Source: Jackrogersella multiformis
Lineage: Eukaryota; Ascomycota; Sordariomycetes; Xylariales; Hypoxylaceae
Reading direction: 5' to 3'
Length of the DNA: 64,000 bases
Assembly: GCA_902806575.1 (NCBI GenBank)
Contig: CADCXD010000005.1
Location: 3,844,001 to 3,908,000 of the forward strand
Position 1 is the stretch's first letter. Each line of letters opens with the position of its first letter. Below are positions 44,777 to 57,500 of this stretch, piece by piece. A program made the translations under genes and the position numbers. The notes beneath the pieces are model-generated. The model did not search any database. It worked only from the letters and a program-made list of their open reading frames with translations, and was not told the DNA's origin.

Positions 44777-46596
44777 ATGGTTCAATGCGGTGTTATCACA
44801 GGCTTGCTGGCCCTTGCCTCTGCAGCTGAGGCCATTCAAAGGCACCCCTTACCTATCAGCGAGCTCGCAAAACAGGTGCGTGTTCTTTACTACACTGTAG
44901 TCGATATCGTCACGTACCTCAGAAGCTAATAGTAAATTCAATTGCGATAGATCCGAAGCAGAGATGCGCAAGGCGGCCTCGGTATTAGACAGTTCGACCT
45001 CGATGCCCTTTACCCCGAGTACAATCTCTCGACGCCAATTGACCACTTCCACAACGATTCCACCTACGAGCCGCACTCCGATGGTACATTCGATCAGCGA
45101 TACTGGTTCGACGCGCAATTCTACAAGCCGGGAGGTCCAGTTATTGTTCTTGCGGGTGGAGAGACGAGTGGCTCCGATCGGCTACCTTTCCTACAGAAAG
45201 GCATTGTCTACCAACTCGCAAAAGCAACCAATGGACTGGGAGTCATTCTGGAGCATAGATACTATGGATCAAGCATTCCCGTGCCGGACTTCAGCACCGA
45301 GAACCTGCGCTTTTTGACTACCGACCAAGCTCTAGCGGATACCGCTTACTTCGCCAAGAATGTCAAATTCCATGGCTTGGAAGATGTGGATCTAAGCCCC
45401 GAGACGACTCCATGGATCGCATATGGAGGCAGTTACGCCGGCGCCTTCGTCGCGTTTTTGCGAGTCTTATATCCAGATGTGTACTTCGGCGCCATCTCGT
45501 CATCGGGCGTGCCTGAGGCAATCTGGGATTACTGGAAGTACTTTGAGGCCGCAGCCGTTTACGGACCACCTGCGTGTGTCGAGACTACGCAGAAGGTGAC
45601 GAAGGTCATCGACACCATTTTACTTGGCAAGGCGGACTCAGACTACGTTGGACAGCTCAAAGCAGCCTTCGGCCTCCCCAACGTCACGTATAATAACGAC
45701 TTCGCTAGCGCAGTCATCGGCGGCATTTACGATCTTCAGAGCCTGAATTGGGATCCCACCCAGAGCAGCGACAGCTTCTTTACCTACTGTAGCATCGTCT
45801 CAAACGATTCGGTGCTGTATCCTGCCACAGAGGAGCGGAGGGCCTCGATTGAGGAGCTGATCAAAGTTGGTGGCTACGAAAATGAATTAGATACCCTTGC
45901 GAACCGCTTCTTGAACTACGTTGGCTACGTCAACTTGACCTCGGTTTCTAGGTGTTCTGGAGCGCAAGATGCATGCTACTCTACGCACGACTCGGAGTTC
46001 TACGCGCAGGATGACATAAATCAGAGCTGGCGGCTGTGGCAGTACCAGGTCTGCACTCAGTAAGTTTTGACCTAACTGTCTTACTATGCCGTGATTCAAG
46101 TGCTCATCAAGTACTTAGATGGGGTTATCTCCAAACCGGAAGCGGTGTTCCTGAGGACCAGCTACCTCTCATTTCGCGTACCATCGACATAGATTACTCA
46201 ACTCTTATCTGTCGAGAGGCCTTCAACCTGACTGAGCCAGCCGATGTAGAATATATTAACAGGCTTGGTGGTTTCAACATCAGCTACCCCAGACTCGCTT
46301 TCATCGATGGTGAATGGGATCCGTGGCGTGCCGCGGGTGTCCACGCGATTGGGCTACCAGAAAGGGCTAACACACCGAGCGAGCCCTACATTCTGATAGA
46401 TGTAAGTTCTCTACCATCGGTCATCTAATATCAGCTACTAATAAAATACTAGCGTGCTGTCCACCATTGGGATGAGAACGGTGTTTTCCCTAACGAGACC
46501 ACGGCGGATTTTCCGCCAGCGCCTGTCGCAAACACTCAGAAGCAAATCGCAACATTCGTTCAGGGATGGGTCCAAGAATTCACGGGTAAATATTAG
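44777..46596 (+). CDS. secreted serine peptidase S28 (prolyl carboxypeptidase/DPP2-like)
   Basis: Model: exons 44777-44875, 44951-46059, 46119-46401 and 46453-46596, giving 544 aa. The signal peptide is about residues 1-19 (CGVITGLLALASAAEA). Family landmarks: FDLDALYPEYNLSTPIDHFHN, GTFDQRYWFDAQFY, PVIVLAGGETSG, GVILEHRYYG, then the nucleophile GGSYAG (Ser), WGYLQTGSGV, and the acid Asp in DGEWDPWR plus the base His in AVHHWDENG. The last exon is split from the Asp region by a short intron and completes the triad. Several N-glycosylation sequons (NLS, NDS, NVT, NLT, NQS) support secretion. It would cleave after proline in acidic conditions. Length matches fungal S28 enzymes. Confidence 0.93.
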
Positions 46597-48014
46597 GAGT
46601 TGCTGCCCGTGCTTGCAGCTGTTTGCTACAAGATACTGACGGGAGTAGTAGATGCCGCAACGGAGTCGAATGAGCTATGACGTATATATCTATTGTTTAA
46701 ACATAACTAATAGTAATATGAAAATACCTAGGAGTTATCTCTAGCTCATGATCCTATACCTACGTGTTTCCTCACGAAACCCGCCGAACGTCCACGCAGT
46801 GCCTACAAATTCCCTATCATGCCATCCCTTAGAGCATTTGCTCAGGGACACGTAGGCCGCCTCGAATCATGCGCCGATTCTTAGCGCGAATCGGTATATA
46901 AGATGTTTCAGTTCATAATCTAATTTCGACTCGAAAAATAGCGGTGTGATCTTCTTAAGGCTGCTATACTAAACCCGAGTCTTGATACACCCATGGTTTA
47001 TATCGCTAATAGAGCGAGATCCGGCCGACATTCATCTAGTTTATATATGAAGGTCAACTTGAGATATCCAATAGCATATCCGAGTTTGTTTTTAAGGCAT
47101 GTGCGTATTATGAGTCTCCAGATCATTGGTACGCCTCTCTGATTGAGAACACGAAGCGAAACTGGTAATCCTGTTATCGAGGAGAGAGGGTACAAAAGGA
47201 GGAGGAAGTGCTGGCATTCGACAAGTAGGACTCCTTCGGCCTTGGCGAGTAGGATTCGTCACGTCCGCCAATCCATTCTATAGGTTCGATTAGAAATTTG
47301 CTAGAATATGCCCCGGATGCTTCCCCCTTACACTAATGATAGCGTTGGCTGCTGAAACAAGCAAGGGGTGGTCCAAATGCAATGCACGTAATTATTAAGC
47401 TTACCATGAACACGTTCACCTAGGTACCTAGCAAGGCATTACCGTCGCATTGGTAGTTTATACGAAAAATATAAACCATTAAGTTGGGAGTCTTGGCTTA
47501 CGCACGCGAACTACCCACAGTCGTAATCCACATCACCGGAATGCGGATCGATAGACACGTCAACTAGGGCAGTGCCGAAGGGTCCATTCTAACATCGGCC
47601 ATGTAGCTCGTCCCTATGCCGAGCTTCGCAAATTCCAGCAGGATTCATCATGATCACGATACTGAGCTTGGCAAGACAGATAAACGTTTAACTTCTTAGG
47701 TACTGGTGCGATTTTATCTCATGTGTAGATGGAAACCTGCAAGAAATATATGTTCATATTCGATTACCTAGGTAGGTAGGTACCTAGTAGGTAAGCTTGC
47801 TATCCGACCTCCTATCTCGTAAAAGCCGTCGTAAGATCCGTATATACAATATGTCCAGGGCCCTTCCAAAACACCCTAATAACGTCCGTAAACATGATAC
47901 CAGGGGGCATCGTGAGTGATATTAACCGAAACTCCAACCAATGGACTCCTAACCTAGATAATCCCTCACACATTTCCAACAACCCATCCCTAGTTGAGCA
48001 CATCATTTCAAGAG
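46597..48014. other. intergenic
   Basis: 1.4 kb between convergent genes (S28 and GH93-like). TACCTAGGTA at 47765-47774; no domain-bearing ORF. Confidence 0.5.
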
Positions 48015-49217
48015 TTACGCGTTCGAAATAACCTTGCCGTAAGAGACGCTTCCACGTTCGTAAACAGCGATTATGTCGTTAGTTCCCCTCTGGAAAGCGC
48101 CGGGCCAGTAAGAGCTCTGGTCTGAGAGATGCATCGTCTGGCTGGTCCACTTAACCTGGCCGTTGCGAAGCTCCGTGGAGAATATCGCCTTGATATCGGC
48201 CTTGTTAGGCCAAGCAATGTCGCCGACGGCCCTGTCCTCGTCCGTCATGAACACCACGGCCAAGTTGCTCCCGAGGGCGGCGATCTGCGGCGCCCCTGCG
48301 TTGTGGTCGGCCGGCCGGAATATGGTGTTCCTAGAACCCCACGTGTTTCCGTCATCGTACGAAGTCACGGTGCCGAGATAGACATGAGTGTTGTCGTTGA
48401 TTTCAAATACCATGACTAAGACATCCTGTCCGCTAGCTGCGTCTCTGGTGGACACAATGCCTTGCATGCCGTCGCGCAACTGCTGACTTCCGTGCAAGTT
48501 CAGGTTCGTAGGCGCGGTCCAGGTCTTCCCCTCGTCGCGCGATATGACGCGGAATGTCTCCTGGTTGGTCTGGCTCAGCTCGCCCGAGTACGTCAGCTGG
48601 ATCCCGCCGTCTTTGGCGATTCGGATGAACGGCTCCCACAGCCCGTTGAAGCCGTTGGCGGAGTTCTCTGCTGCCTGGGACGAGAAGGTCCACGTGCGCC
48701 CGCCGTCGGTGCTCCTGCAGACCGTGATGCGGTAGTACGTAGCGGCACGGTTGGCGTTTAGGTCGTGGTTGCGGAATGCGGCTAGCACGGTCCCAGAAGG
48801 AAGCTGGATCAGGAATCCGTTGTCTAAGTCGCCAGTACTTTGGGCTATCGTGCCGATTTGATTGAATGTCTGACCATTGTCATCGCTCCGTGAGACAGTC
48901 AGGGTTCGAACATTCCCGTCAGTGAAGACTGTTGATACCGAAAGAATGCCACCGTCCGAGAGTCTGGCTAGGCGAGGGTACGTTCCCGCGCTGGCTACCT
49001 TGTTCTCCGCAGAGCCTAGAGTGAAACTGGCATCGATCTCTGTGAATCGCGTCGTAGTATCCCGAGACTTGACGTGCGGAAGTTGTGAGTCTTCCTGCGA
49101 CCGCCCGCTCAGCCCGCCTTTCACAATACCAATCGGGTTTGTGGAAACAAGGGATAGAATACTCAGACAGTTGAGTAGTATAAAAATGAGGGACATGTTG
49201 GATAGTCGTTGAGACAT
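48015..49217 (-). CDS. secreted BNR-repeat/sialidase-fold glycosidase, GH93 exo-arabinanase-like
   Basis: A single exon of 400 aa. A signal peptide spans about residues 8-26 (LIFILLNCLSILSLVST). Four Asp-box (SxDxGxTW) motifs mark the six-bladed propeller: SRSDDNGQTF, CRSTDGGRTW, SRDEGKTW and SYDDGNTWGS. RLARLSDGGILSVSTVFTDGN, shown as the opening blade, and GLWEPFIRIAKDGGIQLTYSGEL are close to fungal GH93 exo-arabinanases, which release arabinobiose from arabinan. Microbial sialidase (GH33) is the alternative, but the Arg triad arrangement was not checked. A GH43 endo-arabinanase at 9.9 kb would be a natural partner. Confidence 0.8.
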   Translation of the reverse strand: MSQRLSNMSLIFILLNCLSILSLVSTNPIGIVKGGLSGRSQEDSQLPHVKSRDTTTRFTEIDASFTLGSAENKVASAGTYPRLARLSDGGILSVSTVFTDGNVRTLTVSRSDDNGQTFNQIGTIAQSTGDLDNGFLIQLPSGTVLAAFRNHDLNANRAATYYRITVCRSTDGGRTWTFSSQAAENSANGFNGLWEPFIRIAKDGGIQLTYSGELSQTNQETFRVISRDEGKTWTAPTNLNLHGSQQLRDGMQGIVSTRDAASGQDVLVMVFEINDNTHVYLGTVTSYDDGNTWGSRNTIFRPADHNAGAPQIAALGSNLAVVFMTDEDRAVGDIAWPNKADIKAIFSTELRNGQVKWTSQTMHLSDQSSYWPGAFQRGTNDIIAVYERGSVSYGKVISNA

Positions 49218-49339
49218 GGCGTATATGTCGAATAGAGACTCCTTACTTAAGAAGTAAACCCGGTTCTGACTATCCTCGAGGAAGTTTGGTAACGGGAAGA
49301 CATAGAAAAGACTGGAAGTCGGACTGGAATCCCAGTGCC

Positions 49340-49349
49340 CTTATATAGT
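49340..49349 (-). promoter_or_regulatory. TATA box of the GH93-like gene
   Basis: On the minus strand the sequence reads CTATATAAGG, about 125 bp upstream of the ATG at 49217. Confidence 0.5.
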
Positions 49350-51882
49350 ACTCCTATGAGAGCAGCAAATATTAATAAGGCTCTGGCTATAGCAGTTAGG
49401 TAGCAAGCCACAGCGGAGACTCTTACACAACACCATCCTAGCTGCTGTGCCTCGTGCTTCACGACAGCACATGTCAGTCCGGTACCCATAATTTCGTAAG
49501 GGGCACCTCGACGGGTTTCTTGACCCAGGTATGACTGACGTGCAGAGCCTCGTGGGGAGGCACGTTAACGTTGTAGCATCGTATAATCCGCTGCCACGAA
49601 TACCTTCGATATTTCTTATTGGCTATACGATCGCAGCAAGGGGCGCCAAGAAACTAGTAGTGCCTCTGCGTAACAGATCTAACAGGCGATGGGTTGGGTT
49701 AAGCTACTATCTGGTGACCGGCCAACAGCCAGTATGTAATGAGCGGTGACTTTAGATCACGTCACATCGAGCAACCTAACAGATCCAGTTTCACCCAGAC
49801 CAAGATGAACACCTAGTAAATCTTGTTTCCTGAACCCTGTTCTATCTGATCTGGTGATTTTCTTAAACAGCTTCCTAGGTTGGACAAGGCGTTGTTCTGG
49901 ACTTTTTCTAGCAGGTTTATACCTAGGTATATAATTAGGTTACATGCCCAGGTAACCGGGCTTACCAACGAAGGGGTTAGGAGTTTAAAGGATCCGAAAC
50001 ATCGGACGAAAAGCGGCCTGCCTAGTTCAGGCCGCATCGAATAGGGTTAACCTAAGGGAATTATGTATCTTACCTCGTCGTACTAGTATTCAGTTAGTAT
50101 CCAGTTGATATTCCTAGCATGATTACTTGAAGAGGCTGTACGCAGTATTTGTGGCGCTTTACTCTGCTTACGTTAGACGGGAAGGATAACGTAGGATTCA
50201 AAAAGTATTTGTTGTACAGCATACCCATACAGCATATAGGTTGGCATATTTACCTAAGGTCTAGCAGCGGGGGAAAAGTCCGGGTGGCTTGCGGGAAACT
50301 GTGGAACTCCTATAATGCTGGGTAATAATTTGACCACTTGGAGTTCCTATTTTAACCCATAAAACCCATGAAGCCCCATAAAGGAGGCGAGGTGCCGATG
50401 CGGTACTACGGATTCAGGTCCCACTGCGAACCTCGCGGGGCTGCTTAAGGGGACAAGGACGAAGATCTCTCTTAATCTGACATATGTCGAATTCTAGGTA
50501 TGCACGCGACCCAGGAGTCTGGATCTGTCACGGCATTTGGAGGACGGGACGAGCTGAGGTTGGGCAAATTAGCGAAAATCGGGCAAAACATGAGTTGATA
50601 GCAAAAGGACAAGAGAACAGGCCAACGTTTCACAACTTCCACAGTTACCTACCCGACAATAGTGTAGAATACTTTCCGACACCGTGAGGCTTACACCACA
50701 TTTATCTTGTCCTACACTCGTAACAAAAAAAGAAACAAGAAAAAAGGGGAAAAAAGGCATGCTGGCAAGCCCGGCCTCTCTTGTTAATCCCCGAGAAGTG
50801 CAACTAGCGACAGCATCAACAGAACCCATGATCTGGACCCCGCATCCTAGCTTCATAGGCTGTTCTTTACTGAAGTCAAGGAGAACTTTCCTTTTTCAAA
50901 GGTGGACTCCGAAGGATGACATGCATCATGTATTTTGTGGCGAGGTAATCCCTCATAAACCTCTCTGCTGTTCGTTCGCATCTGCTATAGGTCATGAGGA
51001 AGTCTGCAGAGTCGCGTGGCATCCCCGCGTTGGGGTAGGTAACCCGCAAAGTCCCGACAGGGCTAGTCAGCTCGTTATGAGGTATTCAGATGCGAATAAC
51101 TGCTTACCTACTTGTCTTCATACCCCAAGTTTCTTCAAGTTTGCGTTTTAAGTTACTGTTGGTAAATCCGGCGAATATCTCGGCTCTCCATGAGATCTTT
51201 CCAAGGGATAACCTAACCGGTTATCAGCGGTACACTCGCTAACCTAGAGAATGTTACCCATATGCTTATTATGATGGAATATTAGAAAGTCTTGCAAGTC
51301 ATGGGAATAAAGTCATAGGTTACCTATCGGTATGTTAGTTCGACTATAACCTTGCTAAATGTAGGTACTTAGGTTAAAAGGTACTTATAACCTTTATATT
51401 ACAATCAACCGTACCTACTAAAAAAGGAACAGCCACATGTTAATATAGTTTTATTTCTCGTATATCGTTGAGTATTGTTAACCCTGTTTATTTCAACTTA
51501 ACGAACGTTACATGGGAATTTAATAAGAGCATTGCTTGCCCTAGGTAGGTAGGTGGAAATATGTAAGTGGTGACTCTGAGGGGTGACACAAAGGAGAAAG
51601 AAGTGATGATAAATAGGGGTTTAGGTTGCGGACATTGGTTTGCTGATGAACCCCCATAGCGTCCACATGTTCTCTGGCCTAGCATATACCAAGCTTGAGG
51701 TGCTATTCAGATAGTGAAGAAAACACGGAATCGTTGGTCTAGAGTTAGAAAAACTGTTGAAACTTCTTAGCCTCTTACTTACTCCCTAATATAATTAGAA
51801 TATTCGACTTAGACAGATGGACGGACTTAAATATACAAGGTATTGTTCCTCTACTTCTGGAACTGCACTTGGGAAGCGGTCC
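49350..51882. other. gene-poor region
   Basis: About 2.5 kb with no supported gene. The 155-codon frame at 50684-51151 begins with a non-ATG codon and has no domain. TACCTAGGTA occurs at 49920-49929. Confidence 0.5.
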
Positions 51883-52075
51883 CTACCTAGGTGACTTTGA
51901 GCCCGCCCGTGCTGTCCCGAAACAGCAGCGTTACGATTCCGAAATCCGGGTGCGGCGCGATGCGGTTGGTCTTTCCGGAGCGCATCTCGCCCACCACCAA
52001 GGGCAGGTAGCTCGTTAACCTAGACGCCGGTAGGTCGCGGCGGGGGATGCATCGTTCGACGAGATATCCGTCTTT
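51883..52075 (-). pseudogene. fragment of a 2-oxoglutarate/Fe(II) oxygenase (IPNS-like)
   Basis: On the minus strand, about 60 codons read LPLVVGEMRSGKTNRIAPHP, continuing with DFGIVTLLFRDSTGGLKV. This is the core of the 2OG-Fe(II) oxygenase domain in isopenicillin-N-synthase-like enzymes, with the metal-binding His-x-Asp (HPD). It stops at a TAG inside a CCTAGGTAGG tract exactly where the domain should continue, and the second metal His and the 2OG-binding Arg are absent. No start or upstream half is found. A truncated remnant, cut at a copy of the dispersed motif. Confidence 0.65.
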
Positions 52076-52500
52076 GACATCGCACTGGTTTTTGCCATAA
52101 AATAAATTGTTAGCCTACCTTAGGTACCTAGGGTAGGTAGGTACGCATGCAATAGCAACAGCGAAGTCAATTAAAATTTTGTACTTGGGCTAGATGATAA
52201 TTCCACGCGCACTAACAGTTTTGCAGCATAATTGTAAGGATAGCTGTTAGTGCGGGGGCTAGGGGGGTGGTATATGTACAAACCTGATACCGCACGGGAA
52301 AATCGCTACACCTATGTCGTGCTGCTCATTATTTTGTTATTGCGCAAATCCTTGGAGGCCCGGACTGGACTAAGTCCTACGCGATAAGGCGTACAGAGTG
52401 GTTAAAAATAGAATATCAGCTGCTGTAGGCTTTTTCCCATCCCGTGTGAGGCTGGCTCCTTTCCCCCTCTATCCTCTTAGTTTCCCTTGACTCGCCCAAA
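52076..52500. other. gene-poor spacer between remnants
   Basis: No readable domain. Contains CTAGGTACC tracts at about 52115-52140. Confidence 0.4.
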
Positions 52501-52508
52501 AGGAATCT

Positions 52509-52657
52509 CCTTGTCTCACCAGGTGGTGTGTGTACTGGATGACCTGGATGAGTGCGAAAAGGAATCTATCGGCGGCTACTCCAGCAAGTTGAAGACAAAG
52601 AGAAGATGGTCCCCATCCTCCAATGGATCGTTCTCGCTGCCCGACCTCTAACAAGTA
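52509..52657 (+). pseudogene. fragment of a NACHT domain
   Basis: One frame reads SLSHQVVCVLDDLDECEKES, the Walker B segment of a NACHT NTPase (VLDxLDEC). A shift of frame then gives RLLQQVEDKEKMVPILQWIV and LAARPLTSR, the following helix and sensor region. No P-loop or other NACHT part precedes or follows. The piece is on the opposite strand to the larger NACHT pseudogene at 42-44 kb. Confidence 0.65.
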
Positions 52658-52879
52658 GATGAATTGATAGTGGTAGCGGTGTTGCCCACTTCTCCCGGAG
52701 TCGCCTCCCTAAAAGGGCCCATGGATCCACTGGAAGAGCGGCCGAAGCAGCTGCTGGGGCTTCAAGAAGAGATTTTTACCGCATAATACAAAAATTCATC
52801 AAGGCTACCTAGGTAGTTTAACCTCACAATCAAGACCCTAACCTTTTCCTTCCACTTCCCGCCTATCCTTCAATTGCTT

Positions 52880-53708
52880 ATGCTGTACCTGAAATACACG
52901 TGGCTTGGCCGCTGGGAGGTACTGCAGATCTGGAAGCCCTGCTGGTAATTGGAATCCTCATAGGCTCGAGCGTCATTCTCGTAGCGGCTCAACACGAATG
53001 GAGAGAAGGGGTCGACATCACACCCAGGGTATTCGCACAGTTCGTCTCCCTCGCCTACCACAGAGACGCGGAGGAGTCGTTGCACTACGGACTTCGCGAG
53101 TTCATGATCGACTTTGACGCCTGCATCCGGAATGGCAGAAGGGCAGAGAACGTGGCCCGGACGGTAGTTTGCTTTAGCGCGCACTTCGCCATGATTGACG
53201 CTAAGGACCCGCGGCCGATTGAATATACCTCGACGGTCATCGCCGAGTTTTTCAAAAGATTTATCGGCGGCAGCTATGAGAACAACTGTTCAGTGACGCG
53301 AACCAAGCATTCGCCAGCCAGCTTGGTGCTATCAGCGAAGGCCGCGATTCCCTCAGGTTGCTTCTCTTCCTCACTTATATTCTTTAATTTGCTCAGCGCT
53401 CGATAGAGAAAGGAGTGGACCGGTTCCTCAACATGCCTCCCGCGTCATGTCTAATTCTCTGCCAGAACAACCCCAGCGCCCATCGATGGTTGATTGCTGA
53501 GGCAGTCCCAGAAACAATGAGTGCCTCGATATCCCAGCAACAACAAGGTCCGGTTCAAAGGCGGGCCTATAAAGCTCTTGTGGAATGCTTGATCATTGGA
53601 AAGCCATACGGCTTACCACTGTCTGTGGCGCTACGGCAAACAGTGGAACGACATCTTGACCTCATTGACGGGGTCGATGGATTGCTGGATCAAATCCTTA
53701 GCCTATGA
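52880..53708 (+). pseudogene. possible decayed gene of unknown family
   Basis: Protein-like text runs in one frame to about 53278 (for example HRDAEESLHYGLREFMIDFD and RPIEYTSTVIAEFFKRFIGG), then continues in another as EQLFSDANQAFASQLGAISE. A two-base insertion at GAG-AA-CAA would explain the break. A 40-bp intron-like stretch (about 53355-53395) then joins SIEKGVDRFLNMPP and a last part ending at 53708. There is no ATG in the first frame. I do not recognise the family. Its position right after the NACHT fragment suggests both may belong to one broken locus, but that is inference. A different exon structure could make it a real gene. Confidence 0.35.
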
Positions 53709-54578
53709 TTACAATCAGGGTTATACTATGTACTCCTACAACCTCGTTTGAGAAGCATTTTACGAGTATACATGGCTGCATAATGATGCCCATTGGGTGA
53801 ATTATCCCTGCCTTGATGGTTCATGTACGGGTACGTCTTTCTATTGGGTATTCTGGTCAGCTAAAGTTCCGGCGCTGCTCTGATAATGAAATTAATACAG
53901 AGCGTACACTCGCCAAGGAGAATCTGAGAAGATTAAAAAATAAAATAGAGGACGGGCGAGCACGGGACCTGGTGGAATTTTGCTACAGGACGCCTCGCAT
54001 CTTAACTTCACATCGTTAGAAGTGATCTAGCACTGCCTAACAACTCAGTGCCCCTGAGAAATCAAGGAAACGAACAAAACCAAGGATTTTCAATAATGTG
54101 ATAATTTTATCTGTTAAATAAGCTAGCCTCCCATCCAGTTACCTAGGTATGTATATATGCGGTAAGCGAGGCTCTCCCCCCTATTTTCGCGCCCCTTTTC
54201 TACTTTCAACCACCACAGCATGCTTTGGAATACCTAGGTAGTAAGACACAATATGAGCTTATGCGATGGGAGACCTAGGTATCATGACCTGAAACATCCA
54301 TCATATACCGGTGTCTTTTCCTACAAGCCTAGGTACTCATAATTATAGAAAATAAATACCTAATAATAAAATCTCTAGGAGCCGGTTAAAGGAATTCATT
54401 GATGAATAAAATCACACATTAATAATATAATATATCTATCTTAGATCTCTTAAAGCTTGTAATGCTCGGGCTTTCACAACCTTGTATGGTAATGCATTCG
54501 AAGCAGTCGAGGCAGCAACATAGCCAGAGGCACAACACACACCCATTGGCTCCCTTTTGATGACGTCGCGTCAATATT
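53709..54578. other. 3' intergenic
   Basis: AT-rich, with TACCTAGGTA at 54140-54149 and 54231-54240. A 68-codon ORF at 53813-54019 shows no domain. Confidence 0.45.
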
Positions 54579-57500
54579 TCACTGTCCTCTCAGCCGTTTC
54601 CAAAGTTTGACTACGCGGGAACGGGGCTCATCCGCCTTGCCCACCAATTCCCTTTGCCTGTGTTCTGTTGCCAGTGGGGGCTGCGGCTCTGGTCGATCTA
54701 GAGTGAGGTAAGTTTCGCCTAGCCCTCTGAGGGCGAGTCTTATCTGGTGATCTATTTCTGGATCGGGAATCGGCTTCGCGTAACCGGCTCGTCGAAGCCG
54801 TTGTAGTACTATGTCGTGAGAAATAAATTCTTCCCACGCCCTGCGTCCTGCTGGACGAATGTTGGGATCTGCACCCTTCTCTATAAGCATGTCTAGTATT
54901 GGAATGTTGGCCTTTGTCGCAGCGTAGTACAGTGCAGTCCTTCTCCCCGAATTTGTGTTATTAACACGGTATCCTTGTTCTAAAAGCAATTCAGTCATAA
55001 CAATGTTGCCATTACGAGCAGCCTGCCGTAATCCTGTGACTGCCCTGCAACAACGTGACTTGCCGAAAGCTAGGTTACTGATAGTTCTATAAGAATGGCT
55101 GTCGAATTCAAAATCTAGCCACTCTTCTGGAGTGAAACGACTCTCATCGCACTGGAGGCGAGACTCTGAAGTAATAGAGCTGTCAAGTAAAACTCTGACA
55201 GTATCCAAATGTCTGCTATGAATTGCCAAATGAAGGATTGACCAGCCATGATTATCCTGGGAGGGGCTGGATGTTATCCGGCCACCCTTCAGGAGGGATT
55301 GTATGACATGAGAATGTCCCATGAATGCGGCATGGTGTAGTGGAGTCCAACCGTGACATGTTGACTTGAGAGGGTTGGCTCCATATCGAAGAAGCTCGCT
55401 CACAATGTAATCGTGTCCTCCGTTTGCAGCACAATGCAATGGTGAAGTACCATACGAACTGACCGCATTAACATTGGCTCCGCGTCTCAACAACAGACGC
55501 ACAACATCCGAATGGCCCTCCTCAGCTGCCCAATGTATAGCGGACCATCCTTCGCGATCACGATAATTTGGATCTGCTCCGGAACCGATCAACAATTCTA
55601 CCGTTGATAGGTCACCACATGCTGCCGCTTCTTCCAATGGCACCAATTGCTTGTTTTGAGTCATAGGCATGACGTTCGCCCCCTTATTCACAATTAGATT
55701 ACTTATTATGAATGGGTATTGCAGGTTGGCTGCCCAACCCAACGCAGATTTTCCATCCGCACTGGTGGAGTTAACATCAGCTCCGAGGGATAATAGTAGT
55801 TGGGTTGCGCGACGTTTCCCAGCAATGACAGCCCAGAGGTATGGAGACAACCCATAGTTGTCAAGAGCGTCTATGGAAGCTCCGTTGTCAACCAACAGTT
55901 TTATCCCAGGGGTAAAGTCCATCTTTGCGGCGTGATGCAAGGGTGTTTGGCCATTGTTATCTTTCAAACTCATTATCTCTCTAGCTTCGGAATTCAACAG
56001 CAGTCTCATCACTTTTAAACCTTCATACCCATTCAGAGAGGCGTAATGTAATGCTGTCTTCCCGTCATTCGCTCTGCTGCGTAAACTTGCACCTTGGTTG
56101 ATAAGGGACTGGACCAAGGGCAAATTATCATCCCGTACTGCGCGATGAAGCTCTGTCATTCCAGCTGCGTCTTTGTCCTCCAAATCGGGTTTGTCTCCAG
56201 AGGAATTGATGCCCTCTTCGACGATATTCAAAATGCCATCTTCAGCCTCATCGAGGAAGTCTAGAGATTCATCATCCAGTACACTGTACATGGATCCACG
56301 CAGATTTGCGAACCCATCATCTTCCAACGGTAGGTCACTAGCCACGTCCTCAGACTTGTCGTCAATGTCGCTAGGTAGTTTCTGCAATGCAAGCAAAGCA
56401 ATTTCTTTCATATGAGCGGCGACGTGTAGATGCAGAGCCTCGATAGAGAAGACGGTGTTGGATTCGACCTTTTCGGAGGCTGAGAAGTCGTCGCCGAAGG
56501 GACACTCTAAAATCTTCTGGAGAACTGGTCTCCGAGCTGCACCGCTCAGAGTCCCCACATGCGCCTCAGGGACGCCATGTTCTTTACGAGAGTGCTCCTG
56601 GAACTCGACCTCTTGTTGAAAGATGATTGGGTCGTGAGAAGGGGCTCTGCACTCCCATGCATACCCGTGGGCGTTCTGGATGTGGCTGATCCAGGCTTTC
56701 GATGTTTCGAATGTCAATGAACCAGGCTCCTGATGGCTTGAGTCCGTGCAGTGGGAAAAAATACAGACAAAAGGCTCTAGATCTCTGATGACATGGTCAC
56801 TGAGGCCGGTTAGACTTCATAATATCATGACAAGGTCCAGGAAAGATATACTTACTTCCAAACCATGGACTTTGTACGACTCTTAAGTTCAACAATGACG
56901 CCGCAGTATGGGCACTCGCTTGTCGTTGGTACCGGAGGAAAGGATAATTTATTGTTTACCAGGACAGACTTAGCCCGAGGAGCATCCACCGTGGAGTCAG
57001 CGTACAGAGCCCCGACAGCAGTTTGTCGAGCAGTAGTCGCATAGGTTACGGGCGCTGGCGGAAGGCCGGTTGGTTTCGACATTTCGCTAATGGCCTTCGA
57101 TTTCGATGGCACGCTTGGGGCGAAACGTACGGCTGGGGTGCTGTCCGGTAACTTAGGTAGCTGAACACTTTTTGGGTCTACTTGTGGATGCTGGACACTC
57201 AAGGCAATTCGCCTTCGGTGTGACCTCTGATAATACAATCGTCGAAGTCGCAGCGCATTGGCCTCGACCAATGTTGACCGAAGAGTCTCTGGCGCCTGAG
57301 GAAATCGGAAGCGAATGTAGCATTCTGTGTAAAGACGTAGCTCGGTGATGGCGTTGTTTGCTTCTTCGTCATCTCTGTATCCTCCTATTTTAGATGTTCT
57401 CGAAGCCTTGGCGGACTTTCGAATAGCATTGGACAGACGGAAGAGCCGCGACACTGTTCCTCCAATAGTATAAGTGATTAATGAAACATTCTTTTGTACT

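Noticed and set aside
50684..51151. 155-codon plus-strand ORF
   Set aside because: Begins with a non-ATG codon, contains no motif, and the surrounding region has no splice-supported gene.
52870..53184. 104-codon minus-strand ORF
   Set aside because: The plus strand gives more protein-like text over the same bases; kept only the plus-strand pseudogene candidate.
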